Shown: positions 29,211 through 37,675 of the stretch, in pieces
Numbering within the stretch: the first letter of the stretch is position 1
Layout of the letters: every line of letters begins with the position of its first letter
From: Aquabacterium sp. J223
GTDB lineage: Bacteria; Pseudomonadota; Gammaproteobacteria; Burkholderiales; Burkholderiaceae_C
NCBI RefSeq assembly: GCF_024666615.1
Contig: NZ_CP088297.1
Coordinates: 2,418,001-2,482,000, forward strand
DNA: 64,000 nucleotides
Direction of reading: 5' to 3'
Program-made: the position numbers and the translations under genes
Notes under the pieces: generated by a model
Seen by the model: the letters and a program-made list of their open reading frames with translations, nothing else
The model's database searches: none
Told to the model about the DNA's origin: nothing

Positions 29211-30538
29211 AGCGCCGGCAGGCGCTGCTGGCGGGCGGCCTGGTGCTGTCGCTGGGCCGGCCGCAGCTGGCCTTCGGCGCCTCGGTGCTCGGCGTGCGGC
29301 TGTGGCCAGCCGAGGAGTACAGCCGCCTGACGCTGGAGGCGGACCAGCCGCTGGCCGCGCAGCACCAGCTGGTCGACGGACCGCCGCGGCTGGTGATCGA
29401 CCTCGACGGGATCGAGCTGAACCCGACGCTGCGCGAGCTGGTCGGCAAGGTGCAGCCCGACGACCCGCACATCGCCGGCGTGCGGGTGGCGCAGTACCGG
29501 CCGCGGGTGGTGCGGCTGGTGGTCGACCTGAAGCAGGTGGTGCGGCCGCAGCAGTTCACGCTGGCGCCGGTGGCGGCCTACCAGCACCGGCTGGTGTTCG
29601 ACCTCTATCCGACCGAGGCGCCCGACCCGCTGCTGGCGCTGGTGCGCGACAAGCTGCAGGCCGAGCAGCAGGCGGCCAAGGCGGTGGACGACGCGCTGGG
29701 CGAGTTCATGCGGCGCATGGAGCGTCCGCCGGTGCTGGCCGGCGAGCCCTCGTCGCCGGCGGCGTCCAGGCCGCCGCTGCAGACGCCGAAGCCGCCGGCG
29801 GCGCCGCCCGACCTGCAGCAGCGCATCGACCGGCTGATCGTGGTCGCCATCGACCCCGGCCACGGCGGCGAGGACCCGGGCGCCATCGGCCCCAGCGGCC
29901 TGCGCGAGAAGGACGTGGTGCTGCAGATCGCGCTGCAGCTGCGCGACCGCCTGAACGCCCAGCGCGGCGTGCGCGCGATGCTGACCCGCGACGGCGACTA
30001 CTTCGTGCCGCTGCACGAACGGGTGCGCAAGGCGCGGCGGGTGCAGGCCGACCTCTTCATCTCGGTCCATGCCGATGCCTTCACCACGCCGCAGGCGCGC
30101 GGCGCGTCGGTGTTCGCGCTCTCCACCTCGGGCGCCAGCTCCAGCGCGGCGCGCTGGCTGGCCAACAAGGAGAACGCGGCCGACGTGGTGGGCGGCGTGA
30201 ACCTCAAGGTGGCCGACAGCGAGGTGCTGCGGGCCATGCTCGACATGAGCACCACCGCGCAGATCAAGGACAGCCTGCGCCTGGGCCACGAGGTGCTGGG
30301 CCAGATCGGCCGCGTCGGCCGGCTGCACAAGCCGCGGGTGGAGCAGGCGGGCTTCGCGGTGCTGAAGGCGCCCGACATCCCCTCCATCCTGGTCGAGACC
30401 GCCTTCATCTCCAACCCGGAGGAAGAGGCCAAGCTGCGCGACGCCGACTACCAGGCCGAGCTGGTCGAGGCGCTGGCCAACGGCGTGCAGCGCTACTTCG
30501 CAAAGAACCCGCCGTTGGCGCGGCATCGGGCGCTGTAA
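29207..30538 (+). CDS. amiC: N-acetylmuramoyl-L-alanine amidase, AmiC type
   Basis: AmiC cleaves the peptide stem from peptidoglycan to split daughter cells. The 443-residue protein starts with a GTG that overlaps the tsaE stop. A Tat-like signal (VKRRQALLAGGLVLSLG) precedes an AMIN septal-targeting domain (residues about 30-130). A linker rich in Pro and Ala leads to Amidase_3. Zinc ligands H219 (DPGHGG), E234 and H288 (SVHADAF), and catalytic E397 (LVETAFISNPEEE), are all present. Activation in this family requires an EnvC/NlpD partner, which is not encoded here. The stop precedes a long inverted repeat at 30578-30637. Confidence 0.94.
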   Translation: MKRRQALLAGGLVLSLGRPQLAFGASVLGVRLWPAEEYSRLTLEADQPLAAQHQLVDGPPRLVIDLDGIELNPTLRELVGKVQPDDPHIAGVRVAQYRPRVVRLVVDLKQVVRPQQFTLAPVAAYQHRLVFDLYPTEAPDPLLALVRDKLQAEQQAAKAVDDALGEFMRRMERPPVLAGEPSSPAASRPPLQTPKPPAAPPDLQQRIDRLIVVAIDPGHGGEDPGAIGPSGLREKDVVLQIALQLRDRLNAQRGVRAMLTRDGDYFVPLHERVRKARRVQADLFISVHADAFTTPQARGASVFALSTSGASSSAARWLANKENAADVVGGVNLKVADSEVLRAMLDMSTTAQIKDSLRLGHEVLGQIGRVGRLHKPRVEQAGFAVLKAPDIPSILVETAFISNPEEEAKLRDADYQAELVEALANGVQRYFAKNPPLARHRAL

Positions 30539-30577
30539 GGGTGCCCCCGGCGTCCGGGGTACCGGCCGCCACCCCCT

Positions 30578-30637
30578 CGTGGGTGCTCAGCCGGCTTGGG
30601 GCGGCCCGGCGCCGGCTGAGCCCGCCCGCCACCCACG
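30578..30637. repeat. Long inverted repeat between convergent amiC and hybrid kinase
   Basis: An inner perfect 10-bp stem (CTCAGCCGGC at 30586-30595, complement at 30611-30620) is flanked by a second pairing (CGTGGGT at 30578-30584, ACCCACG at 30631-30637). It separates two convergent genes and ends at the kinase stop (30638). It probably acts as a bidirectional transcription block, although no T tract follows on either strand. Confidence 0.55.
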
Positions 30638-32470
30638 TCAGCCGCGCGCCAGCTTGAAGTTGATCATCGCCCGCAGCCGGTTCGGCGCCACCGGCTTCAT
30701 CAGCAGGTGGAAGTCCTCGGCCTGCGCCTCCTGCTCGAGGTGGCTCATGACGCTGCCGGTGACCACCACCGCGGGCAGCGCCGCACCGACGGCGGCACGC
30801 AGCAGGCGGATGGCGTCGATGCCGCTGTCCTGCTGGCCCAGCCGGTAGTCGGCGATCAGCAGGTCGGGTGCGGGCGCATCGGGCGCCCGGTCGGCCAGCC
30901 AGGCGCGCAGCGCGGGCAGGCCGTCGAAGCTGTGCAGCTGCGCGCCCCAGCCCTTGAGCAGCACCTCCAGCCCGCTGCGCACCGCGAGGTCGTCCTCGAC
31001 CATCACGATGCAGCGGCCGGCCAGCGTGGGGCCGCCACGCCGGGCCGGGACGGCCGCCGGCGGGTCGACGGCCGCCATGCGACCCAGCGGCACGCTGACG
31101 CCGAACACCGAGCCGCGGCCCGGTGCCGACCGCAGCGACAGCGGCGCCTCGATCAGCCGCGCCAGCCGCTGCACGATGGCCAGGCCGAGTCCCAGGCCCT
31201 TGCGCTGGTCCGCCGGCACCTCGTGCGGCTCGACCTGGAAGAACTCCTCGAAGATGCGGTCCTGGTCGGCGGCGGCAATGCCACGGCCGCTGTCCCACAC
31301 CTGCAGCAGCAGGCGGTCACCGCGGGGTCGCGCGGCGACCAGCACGCCGCCGTCGTCGGTGTAGCGGATGGCGTTGGCGAGCAGGTTGCGCAGGATGCGT
31401 TCGACCAGCACCGGGTCGGCATGCGCCGCATGCCGGCCGCCGCGAAAGCGAAGCGACAGGCCCTTCTCGAAGGCGGTGGGCTCGAAGTGCAGCCGCAGGC
31501 GCCGGAACACCTCCTGCATGGCGACATGGCGCGGCGACACCTGCACCCCGCCGCTGTCGAGGCGGGTGATGTCGAGCAGCTCGGAAAACAGGCCCTCCAG
31601 CGCGTCCACCGAGTCGTTGATGCTGGCCACGAGCTGCACCACCTCCTCGTCCTGGCTTTTGCCGCGAAGCGCCTCGGCGAACAGGCCCAGCGCATGCAGA
31701 GGCTGGCGCAGGTCGTGGCTGGCCGCGGCGAAGAACTGCGTCTTCGCCCGGTTGGCCACCTCGGCCGCGCGCCGGGCGGCATCGGCCGTGGCCTTCTCCT
31801 GCTGCAGGCGCACCAGCAGGTGGTCGGTGCGCGCCTTCAGCTCGATCACGCGGTGGAAGGCGCGCTGGTAGTTGCGTCCCAGCAGCAGGGTGAGGCCGAA
31901 GATCAGCACCATCACCAGCGCCAGGCCGCGGTCGCTGGTCGACGGCTGCAGCAGCATCACGGCCACGCTGGGCAGGAAGCACAGGGAGGCGAAGGCCAGG
32001 AAGATGCGCTGCTGGCCGACCAGCAAGGGCACCGCCCCGGCGCAGTAGCTGAAGATGACCATCAGCAGCGCCGTCTTCTGCAGCGCGTCGCCCCAGCCGT
32101 AGAACCACCAGGCGGCCAGGCCCCACAGCCCGGCGGCCAGCAGGGTGAGGGTGTTCCAGGCGGCCTGCCAGCGAGGCCACGCGTCCAGCGGCGTCGGGTG
32201 GCGGCGCCGGGAGAAGGCGAACGCCAGCGCCAGCCGCGCGACCCACAGCACGCCGAAGACCGCACACCACCACCACAGCCGCTCGTCGGGCACCACCCCG
32301 CGCATGACCACCACCACCACCGCGGCGCCGAGCAGGTGGCTGGCCAGCGACACCGGCGTGTAGGTGAACAAGCTGCGCACCAGGTCGGCCCGGCCGCTGG
32401 GCGCACGCGCCGGCTCGGCCAGCAGTTCCTCGGGACTGGGGGCTGCGGCCAGGGGCAGGCCGACGCTCAC
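30638..32470 (-). CDS. Hybrid sensor histidine kinase (membrane, HisKA-HATPase-REC)
   Basis: The 610-residue protein has five or six membrane helices in residues 40-200 without a large periplasmic loop. A coiled linker leads to HisKA with phospho-acceptor H252 (AAASHDLRQPLH). HATPase_c follows (NLLANAIRYTDDGG, DSGRGIA, GLGLGLAIVQR), and then a C-terminal receiver with phospho-acceptor Asp in LLIADYRLGQQ. The GTG start at 32470 overlaps the stop of the upstream LuxR-type regulator (GTGA), so the two form a coupled pair transcribed regulator first. The signal is probably sensed in or near the membrane; the stimulus is unknown. Confidence 0.9.
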   Translation of the reverse strand: MSVGLPLAAAPSPEELLAEPARAPSGRADLVRSLFTYTPVSLASHLLGAAVVVVVMRGVVPDERLWWWCAVFGVLWVARLALAFAFSRRRHPTPLDAWPRWQAAWNTLTLLAAGLWGLAAWWFYGWGDALQKTALLMVIFSYCAGAVPLLVGQQRIFLAFASLCFLPSVAVMLLQPSTSDRGLALVMVLIFGLTLLLGRNYQRAFHRVIELKARTDHLLVRLQQEKATADAARRAAEVANRAKTQFFAAASHDLRQPLHALGLFAEALRGKSQDEEVVQLVASINDSVDALEGLFSELLDITRLDSGGVQVSPRHVAMQEVFRRLRLHFEPTAFEKGLSLRFRGGRHAAHADPVLVERILRNLLANAIRYTDDGGVLVAARPRGDRLLLQVWDSGRGIAAADQDRIFEEFFQVEPHEVPADQRKGLGLGLAIVQRLARLIEAPLSLRSAPGRGSVFGVSVPLGRMAAVDPPAAVPARRGGPTLAGRCIVMVEDDLAVRSGLEVLLKGWGAQLHSFDGLPALRAWLADRAPDAPAPDLLIADYRLGQQDSGIDAIRLLRAAVGAALPAVVVTGSVMSHLEQEAQAEDFHLLMKPVAPNRLRAMINFKLARG

Positions 32471-33183
32471 TGGCGGGAGGGCGGCCAGCCGCCGCGCTGC
32501 TGCTGCAGCATCTGGCCGACGGCCAGCACGGCCTGCGTGCGGCTGCTGACGTTGAGCGCGCGCAGCACGGCGGCGACGTGGTCCTTGATCGTCTCCACCG
32601 ACAGGTTGAGCTCACGGGCGATGGTCTTGTTGGGCTTGCCCTGCAGCAACCCCTGCATGACGTCCTGCTGACGGGGCGTCAGGCCGAGCCCGTTCAGCGT
32701 GGGCGGGCCGGCGGGCGGGCGCGGGTGGGGCCGCATGACGTCCGGCACGGTGTCCTGCTCGGCGGGGTCGTCGGTGCGTGTGCCACCGCCGCTGAGCACC
32801 ATCGACGGCACGTAGATCCCGCCGGACATCACCGTCTGCAGGGCATCGGTCAGCGTCTCGGTGGACGAGCGCTTGGGCACGAAGCCCATGGCGCCCATGT
32901 CGATGGCGCGGATCACGTCGGCCGCGCGGTCCGAGGCCGACACCACGACCACCGGCAGCGCGGGGTGGGCGGCGCGCAGCTCGGCCAGCAGGGTGAAACC
33001 GTTGATGTCGCCCAGCTGCAGGTCCAGCAGCAGCAGGTCGAAGGCATCGTCCTCGGCCAGCACCGCCCGCGCCTCGCGGGCGCTGCCGGCGGTGACCATG
33101 GTGACGTCGTCGCCCATGGTGCGGATGAGCACCTGCAGGGCCTGCAGGATGAGCGGGTGATCGTCGACCAGCAGCACCTTCAT
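32467..33183 (-). CDS. NarL/LuxR-family response regulator
   Basis: The 238-residue regulator has a receiver domain with DDHP at residues 7-10, phospho-acceptor D54 (LLLLDLQLGD) and the conserved Lys in VPKRSSTE. A roughly 30-residue Pro-rich linker follows. The LuxR helix-turn-helix is LTPRQQDVMQGLLQGKPNKT then LSVETIKDHVAAVLRALNV. It is translationally coupled to the downstream hybrid kinase. The ATG at 33183 starts directly on MKVLLVDDHP with GAGGAGAAAC upstream. The target genes are unknown; the 155-base gap to the divergent DUF3606 gene is a possible site. Confidence 0.92.
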   Translation of the reverse strand: MKVLLVDDHPLILQALQVLIRTMGDDVTMVTAGSAREARAVLAEDDAFDLLLLDLQLGDINGFTLLAELRAAHPALPVVVVSASDRAADVIRAIDMGAMGFVPKRSSTETLTDALQTVMSGGIYVPSMVLSGGGTRTDDPAEQDTVPDVMRPHPRPPAGPPTLNGLGLTPRQQDVMQGLLQGKPNKTIARELNLSVETIKDHVAAVLRALNVSSRTQAVLAVGQMLQQQRGGWPPSRQ

Positions 33184-33338
33184 CGTCGTTTCTCCTCGTG
33201 TCCACGCCGCCCGGGGCCGCGATGCTAGGGGGTCGAGGCAGAACCGGCCCATCCCCTGATTGGCTGAGCCCGCGCCAAGGGTACGGACCTTGCCACTTCC
33301 GCCGACGGCGCCCCACTTCCATTCTTCGACACCGTCCC

Positions 33339-33557
33339 ATGCCCACCGACGCCAACCGCATCGACCTCGCCTCCCAACTGGACATCGATTTCTGGTGCGG
33401 TGTCTTCCACGTGGCCCCGGGTGACCTGCGCCATGCCGTGCAGCAGGTCGGGCCGCAGGCGGCGGCGGTGCGCCGCTACCTGGAGGACCACCCGCCGACG
33501 CCGGGCGGCGAAGGCCGGCCGGCCGGTGCCGGCGGCGTCCCGGGCGCCGGCGGCTGA
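33339..33557 (+). CDS. DUF3606 small protein
   Basis: This 72-residue protein matches the small DUF3606 family: an N-terminal IDLASQLDIDFWCGVF segment, then a helix with VAPGDLRHAVQQVGPQAAAVRRYLE. Family members are small, soluble and of unknown function, often near stress or two-component genes. The last 20 residues are low-complexity Gly/Pro/Ala. ATG at 33339 was chosen because upstream codons show no family similarity. It lies between the regulator at 33183 (divergent) and the hybrid kinase at 33647. Confidence 0.7.
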   Translation: MPTDANRIDLASQLDIDFWCGVFHVAPGDLRHAVQQVGPQAAAVRRYLEDHPPTPGGEGRPAGAGGVPGAGG

Positions 33558-33646
33558 CGGCCTTCGGGCCCCGGCGGCCAGCCGGGCCGACCCACGGCGA
33601 ACCCGGGGCGACGGGTGGTTGTCCTGCGTCTCGTAGTTGATGCAGG

Positions 33647-36478
33647 ATGGGTGCCAGACAGGCACAGGGGGGTGGGATGGCCGCAGGTTGGGCCTCGGGC
33701 GGTGGCGCGTCGGCGCCGATGCCGCTGGCACCTCCGGTCGGACCGGATGGCCGGGCGTTGCGCTCGCTTCGCGGCACGCTGCTCGTGCTGGTCCTGCCGC
33801 CGCTGGTGCTGCTCACGGGGGCCGGCACCCTGGTCGCGTGGAACCACTGGTCGAGCCAGGCGGCGCAGGCCGAAGCGGGGCTGCGCCAGGGCGCGCTCAC
33901 CCTCATGCGCGCGGTCGATCGCGAACTGATGCTGGACCAGGTGGCGACCGAGACGCTGGCCACCTCGCCGCTGATCGACCGCGGCGACTGGGTGGGTCTG
34001 CGGGGCATGGCGATGCAGGTGGCCCAGCGACGCGACGGCATGCTGTTCGCGCTGGTGGACGGTCAGGGCCGCAACCTCTTCAACACCGCCCAACCGGCCG
34101 ATGCCGCGCCGACGGACCCCGGCCCGCAGGCCCACGAGCCGCCGGTCGACTGGCACGGGCATGCGCTGCCGAGGTCGCCTCCGCAGTCGGTGCATGAAGC
34201 GCTGGCCGCGGACCGTCCGGTGTACAGCAACCTGTACTTCGGGCTGGTCGTGCAGCGTCCCGCGCTCGCGGTGGTGGTGCCGGTGCGGCGCGCCGGTCGC
34301 CCGGCCTATGCGCTGACCTGCTCGTTCTCTCCCGAAGACCTGTCGCGACTGTTGCAGACGGACCGACCGCCCGGGGTGCTGCAGGTGTGGATGGCGGACC
34401 GTGCCGGCAACCTGATCGCCTCGACGGTGGTCGGCCTGGAGTCGGTGGGCCGGCCGATGCCGGTGGCGCTGCTGGAGCGCCTGCGCGGCCACGGCGACGG
34501 CGTGCTGCACCTGCCGGCCGGCACGCAGACGGTCGACCGCGTCGTCGCGTCGCGGGTGGCGGTGGCGGCGGTCTCGCCGCTCACCGGCTGGCTGCTGGTG
34601 ATCGAGAGCGCCGCCGATGCGGCCTATGCGGACGCCCGTCGCCTGTTGGTGGGCTGGCTGCTGGCGACGGTGGCCGTGGTGGCGGCGACCGCCTGGGTGG
34701 CGGCACGCCGCGCGGCCCAGCTGTCGCGTCCCCTGCTGCGGCTTGCGCGCAGCGCCATGCAACCGCTGCAGGCGCGTCGGGTGCAGCGCCACGCGCAGCA
34801 GCGGCCGGTGGAGGTGCGCGAGATCGCCATCCTGCAGCAGGCGCTGCAGCGGGCCGACGACGGCGAGCAGCTGCGCCAGGAGGAGTCGCTGCAGCTGGTG
34901 TTGGCGCGTGAGCGTGAACGCCTGGCCCGCCGGGCGGCCGAGGATTCCCGCGAGCGCGAGACCCAGCTGCGGCTGGCCCTGGAGGCCGGCCGCATGGGCT
35001 TCTGGCGGCTCGACCTGATGCGCCGCGAGCTGACGTCGGACGCCACCCACCGTCAGCTCTGGGGCCTGCCGGGCCGCCCCGACCGGCTGCCCGCCGACGT
35101 GCTGGCGTCGCGCGTGCACCCGGACGATCGGGCCGCCTTCTTCGACGCGCAGCGTCGGGCGGCGGCCGGTGAGCACCTTCGGCTGGAGTTCCGCATCCTG
35201 CTCGACGGCGAGGTGCGCTGGCTGCATTGCGAGGCCGACGCGCCGCCGCCCGCCGTGGAAGGCGCCCCGCCGACGGCCCTGCTCGGCGTGGACCTGGACG
35301 TGACCGAGCAGCGGCTGCTGCGCGAGGCGCTGCAGGAGCGCAGCCGCGCGCTCGAACGTGCCGACCAGGAGAAGAACCGCTTCCTGGCCATGCTGGGCCA
35401 CGAGCTGCGCAACCCGCTGGCGCCGATCCGCGCCAGCGCCGACCTGCTGTGCCGACTGGCCGGCGAACGCTGTGACATCGCCCGCGCGGCCGAGCGCGTG
35501 CAGCGCCAGGCCGGTCACCTGACCCGCCTGATCGACGACCTGCTGGACATCGGCCGCATCACGCAGGGAAAGATCGAACTGCGGCTGGCACCGGTGGACC
35601 TGGCCGATGTGCTGCGCGAGGCGGTGGAGGCGGTGCGGCCGCTCATCGACTCGCGCGGGCACCGCCTGGTGCTGCAGGGCCCGAGCGCGCCGCTGCACGT
35701 GCGCGGCGACGCCACCCGCCTGCTGCAGGTGGTGGCCAACCTGCTGGGCAACGCCGCCAAGTACACCGACGAGGGCGGCAAGATCCGTCTGACGCTGGCG
35801 CGCGAGGGGCCGCGGGCCGTCATCACGGTGGAGGACAACGGCTCGGGCCTGCCACGCGAGGCCCTGCCCACGTTGTTCGACCCGTTCACGCAGGTGCGGG
35901 GCACGCTGCACCGGGCCGAAGGCGGCCTGGGCATCGGCCTGGCGGTGGTGCGGCGTCTGGTGGAACTCCACGGCGGGCAGGTGGAGGCGCACAGCGAAGG
36001 GCTGGGCCGGGGCACCACGCTGAGCGTCTGGCTGCCGCGGGCCGAACCGCCTGGGGGCGGCCCTGCCACGAGCACCGAAGCGTCATCGACCGACGGCGGC
36101 ACCGGGCGCCGTGTCCTGGTCGTCGACGACAACCAGGACGGGGCCGACAGCATGGCCGAACTGCTCGGCCTGGCCGGCCACCGTGCGAGGGTGGCCTACA
36201 GCGGCAGCGCGGCGCTGGCGCTGGCCGACGATTTCGAGCCCGAGGTGGCGGTGCTGGACATCGGTCTGCCGGACCTCGACGGCTGCGAGCTGGCGGTGCA
36301 GTTGCGCTCACGCCGGCCGACGCTGCGCCTGATCGCCCTGACGGGGCGCGCAGGCGACGACGAGGACCGCCGCATGCGCGAGGCGGGCTTCGACCACCGG
36401 CTGGTCAAGCCGGCGGATGCGGAACAGGTGCTTGACTTGCTGCGCGAGTCCGCGGCACGCCAAGAAAAAAGCCCGTGA
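33647..36478 (+). CDS. Hybrid sensor histidine kinase with PAS domain (HisKA-HATPase-REC)
   Basis: The 943-residue kinase has a first helix (TLLVLVLPPLVLLTGAGTLVA, about residues 44-64). An extracytoplasmic dCache-like sensor follows, then a second helix (LLVGWLLATVAVVAATAWVA) near residue 340. A cytoplasmic PAS domain (LRLALEAGRMGFWRLDLM) comes next. HisKA has phospho-acceptor His in MLGHELRNPLAPI, and HATPase_c has NLLGNAAKYTDEGG and GLGIGLAVVRR. The C-terminal receiver has LVVDDNQDGADS and acceptor Asp in VLDIGLPDLDG. No output regulator is adjacent, so phosphotransfer may be to a distant protein. An in-frame ATG at 33677 is an alternative start. The stop lies inside a terminator stem. Confidence 0.9.
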   Translation: MGARQAQGGGMAAGWASGGGASAPMPLAPPVGPDGRALRSLRGTLLVLVLPPLVLLTGAGTLVAWNHWSSQAAQAEAGLRQGALTLMRAVDRELMLDQVATETLATSPLIDRGDWVGLRGMAMQVAQRRDGMLFALVDGQGRNLFNTAQPADAAPTDPGPQAHEPPVDWHGHALPRSPPQSVHEALAADRPVYSNLYFGLVVQRPALAVVVPVRRAGRPAYALTCSFSPEDLSRLLQTDRPPGVLQVWMADRAGNLIASTVVGLESVGRPMPVALLERLRGHGDGVLHLPAGTQTVDRVVASRVAVAAVSPLTGWLLVIESAADAAYADARRLLVGWLLATVAVVAATAWVAARRAAQLSRPLLRLARSAMQPLQARRVQRHAQQRPVEVREIAILQQALQRADDGEQLRQEESLQLVLARERERLARRAAEDSRERETQLRLALEAGRMGFWRLDLMRRELTSDATHRQLWGLPGRPDRLPADVLASRVHPDDRAAFFDAQRRAAAGEHLRLEFRILLDGEVRWLHCEADAPPPAVEGAPPTALLGVDLDVTEQRLLREALQERSRALERADQEKNRFLAMLGHELRNPLAPIRASADLLCRLAGERCDIARAAERVQRQAGHLTRLIDDLLDIGRITQGKIELRLAPVDLADVLREAVEAVRPLIDSRGHRLVLQGPSAPLHVRGDATRLLQVVANLLGNAAKYTDEGGKIRLTLAREGPRAVITVEDNGSGLPREALPTLFDPFTQVRGTLHRAEGGLGIGLAVVRRLVELHGGQVEAHSEGLGRGTTLSVWLPRAEPPGGGPATSTEASSTDGGTGRRVLVVDDNQDGADSMAELLGLAGHRARVAYSGSAALALADDFEPEVAVLDIGLPDLDGCELAVQLRSRRPTLRLIALTGRAGDDEDRRMREAGFDHRLVKPADAEQVLDLLRESAARQEKSP

Positions 36479-36500
36479 CCGACAGGTTCACGGGCTCTTT
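36464..36500 (+). terminator. Rho-independent terminator of the hybrid kinase gene
   Basis: A 9-bp perfect stem (AGCCCGTGA at 36470-36478, complement at 36488-36496) has an A run upstream and CTTT downstream. The kinase TGA is part of the stem. Confidence 0.85.
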
Positions 36501-36683
36501 CACCGGACGGACGGCGCCAATGCGACGTCCGACGGGGTTCTGCCGGCAAGGGGTCACGGGTTCCCCGGTTCCGCCCAGTGCTGCGGTCGGTTGCATGCCG
36601 GCAATGACGACATTGTGATCGCCCCGCATGACTGCGGTATGACGATCAGGCCTGCGGCCGGGTGCCTGTTCAGGCCATCGCGG

Positions 36684-37115
36684 TCAGCGCGCCGTCGAGG
36701 GGCCGGTGGCCGCGGGCGCGGTGCTCGAGGGGGACGGCGCCGCGGGCACGATCTCGCGGTACTCCCGCAGCACGCCGCCTTCGGCCACGCTGCCGGACAC
36801 CGTGCCGCGTTCGAGCCGGGCCAGACAGGCGCTGCGCTCCTCTGCCGGCACCCGCTCGCAGCGGGCCGTGCGGTTGCGTTCGGCGGCCGGGTCGGTGGCC
36901 AACTGGCCTTGCCGGGCGGCCTGTGCGGCGGCGCCCGCCTCGCGCAGGCAGGTGGCGCGGTCCTGCTGGCTTCGGCCCTCGAGGCAGGCGGCGCGTTCGG
37001 CCTGGTAGCGCTGCTGGACGTCCGACTGCGCCGCCGCGGCGCCACTGGTCAGCAGGCCGGCGGCGGCGACGCCGAATGCCAGCAGAACTCGTGTCGAAAG
37101 GGGGTGGTGTGGCAT
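36684..37115 (-). CDS. Small secreted protein of unknown function, cysteine-containing
   Basis: The 143-residue protein has a clear signal peptide (HPLSTRVLLAFGVAAAGLLT, cleavage near AAAAQ). The mature part contains four cysteines spaced in AACLEGRSQ, ATCLREAG, ARCERVPAEE and SACLARLE, which could form two periplasmic disulfides. The tail is Pro/Ser/Thr-rich. It resembles many Burkholderiales hypothetical proteins. The ATG at 37115 with AGGAGAAC eight bases upstream decides the start, and the frame is open further without coding character. It is not linked to either neighbour. Confidence 0.65.
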   Translation of the reverse strand: MPHHPLSTRVLLAFGVAAAGLLTSGAAAAQSDVQQRYQAERAACLEGRSQQDRATCLREAGAAAQAARQGQLATDPAAERNRTARCERVPAEERSACLARLERGTVSGSVAEGGVLREYREIVPAAPSPSSTAPAATGPSTAR

Positions 37116-37234
37116 GTCGGTTCTCCTGAAGCGGTGATCATCGCGTCGCCGGCCGCCGCGACAGCAGCAGCGTCCGCCTCGTCCGCATGCCGGGCAAGCC
37201 CGACAAGGCGGTGCCTTGCACGGGCTGGCGACGC

Positions 37235-37290
37235 GGCGCGTCGCAGGCCTCCCCCTGAGGGGGGATTTCCCCCCTTTTGGGCGACGCGCC
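37235..37290. repeat. Extragenic palindromic element
   Basis: A perfect 10-bp inverted repeat (GGCGCGTCGC at 37235-37244 and its complement at 37281-37290) encloses C- and G-runs that can pair again (CCCCCTGAGGGGG). It resembles REP-like extragenic palindromes. It lies upstream of the secreted protein gene at 37115. Confidence 0.5.
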
Positions 37291-37372
37291 GCCGCCGGAC
37301 GCTGTTCACCATGCGGTCCGCTGTCCCGGTGCAAGGGGCTCGGGGCGGCTGAGCAGTTGAGAGGACATCATC

Positions 37373-37624
37373 GTGCATTTCGATGAACGCACCGAAGGTG
37401 ACTACCGGATCTACGCCGGCGCCCTGGAAGCGCCGAACGGCCATGGCTACATCGCGGCGCTGGTCATCAGCCGCATGCAGGGGCGCGAGTCCCCGCGCGA
37501 GGCCTACCGCGACACCGCGCTGGCCGGCGGCCACCGCTGGGATTCGCCGCAGGAGGCGCTGTCCTACGCGATGGAGCAGGCCCGGTCGATGATCCGCAGC
37601 CGCACCGGCCGCCTGACCTGTTGA
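37373..37624 (+). CDS. Small conserved hypothetical protein
   Basis: An 83-residue acidic-to-neutral protein starts with GTG at 37373 (MHFDERTEGDYRIYAGALE). It contains a compact alpha-beta pattern ending in an amphipathic helix (SPQEALSYAMEQARSMIRS). There is no signal peptide or membrane segment. Upstream GAGAGGACATC gives a weak ribosome-binding site. The codon pattern agrees with its neighbours, so it is probably real. Function and family were not recognised. It converges on the DUF4394 gene across a hairpin at 37636-37659. Confidence 0.6.
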   Translation: MHFDERTEGDYRIYAGALEAPNGHGYIAALVISRMQGRESPREAYRDTALAGGHRWDSPQEALSYAMEQARSMIRSRTGRLTC

Positions 37625-37635
37625 GGACTGGCCCG

Positions 37636-37659
37636 GCGGCCGGCTTTCGGGCCGGCCGC
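37636..37659. terminator. Hairpin between convergent genes
   Basis: A 9-bp perfect stem (GCGGCCGGC and its complement) with a 6-base loop lies between convergent stops at 37624 and 37676. No T tract follows, so efficiency as an intrinsic terminator is uncertain. Confidence 0.5.
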
Positions 37660-37675
37660 GTGGTGTCCTTCGCGG

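Noticed and set aside
37235..37290. CRISPR-like repeat
   Set aside because: It is a single palindrome without regularly spaced copies or spacers, and no cas gene is present.
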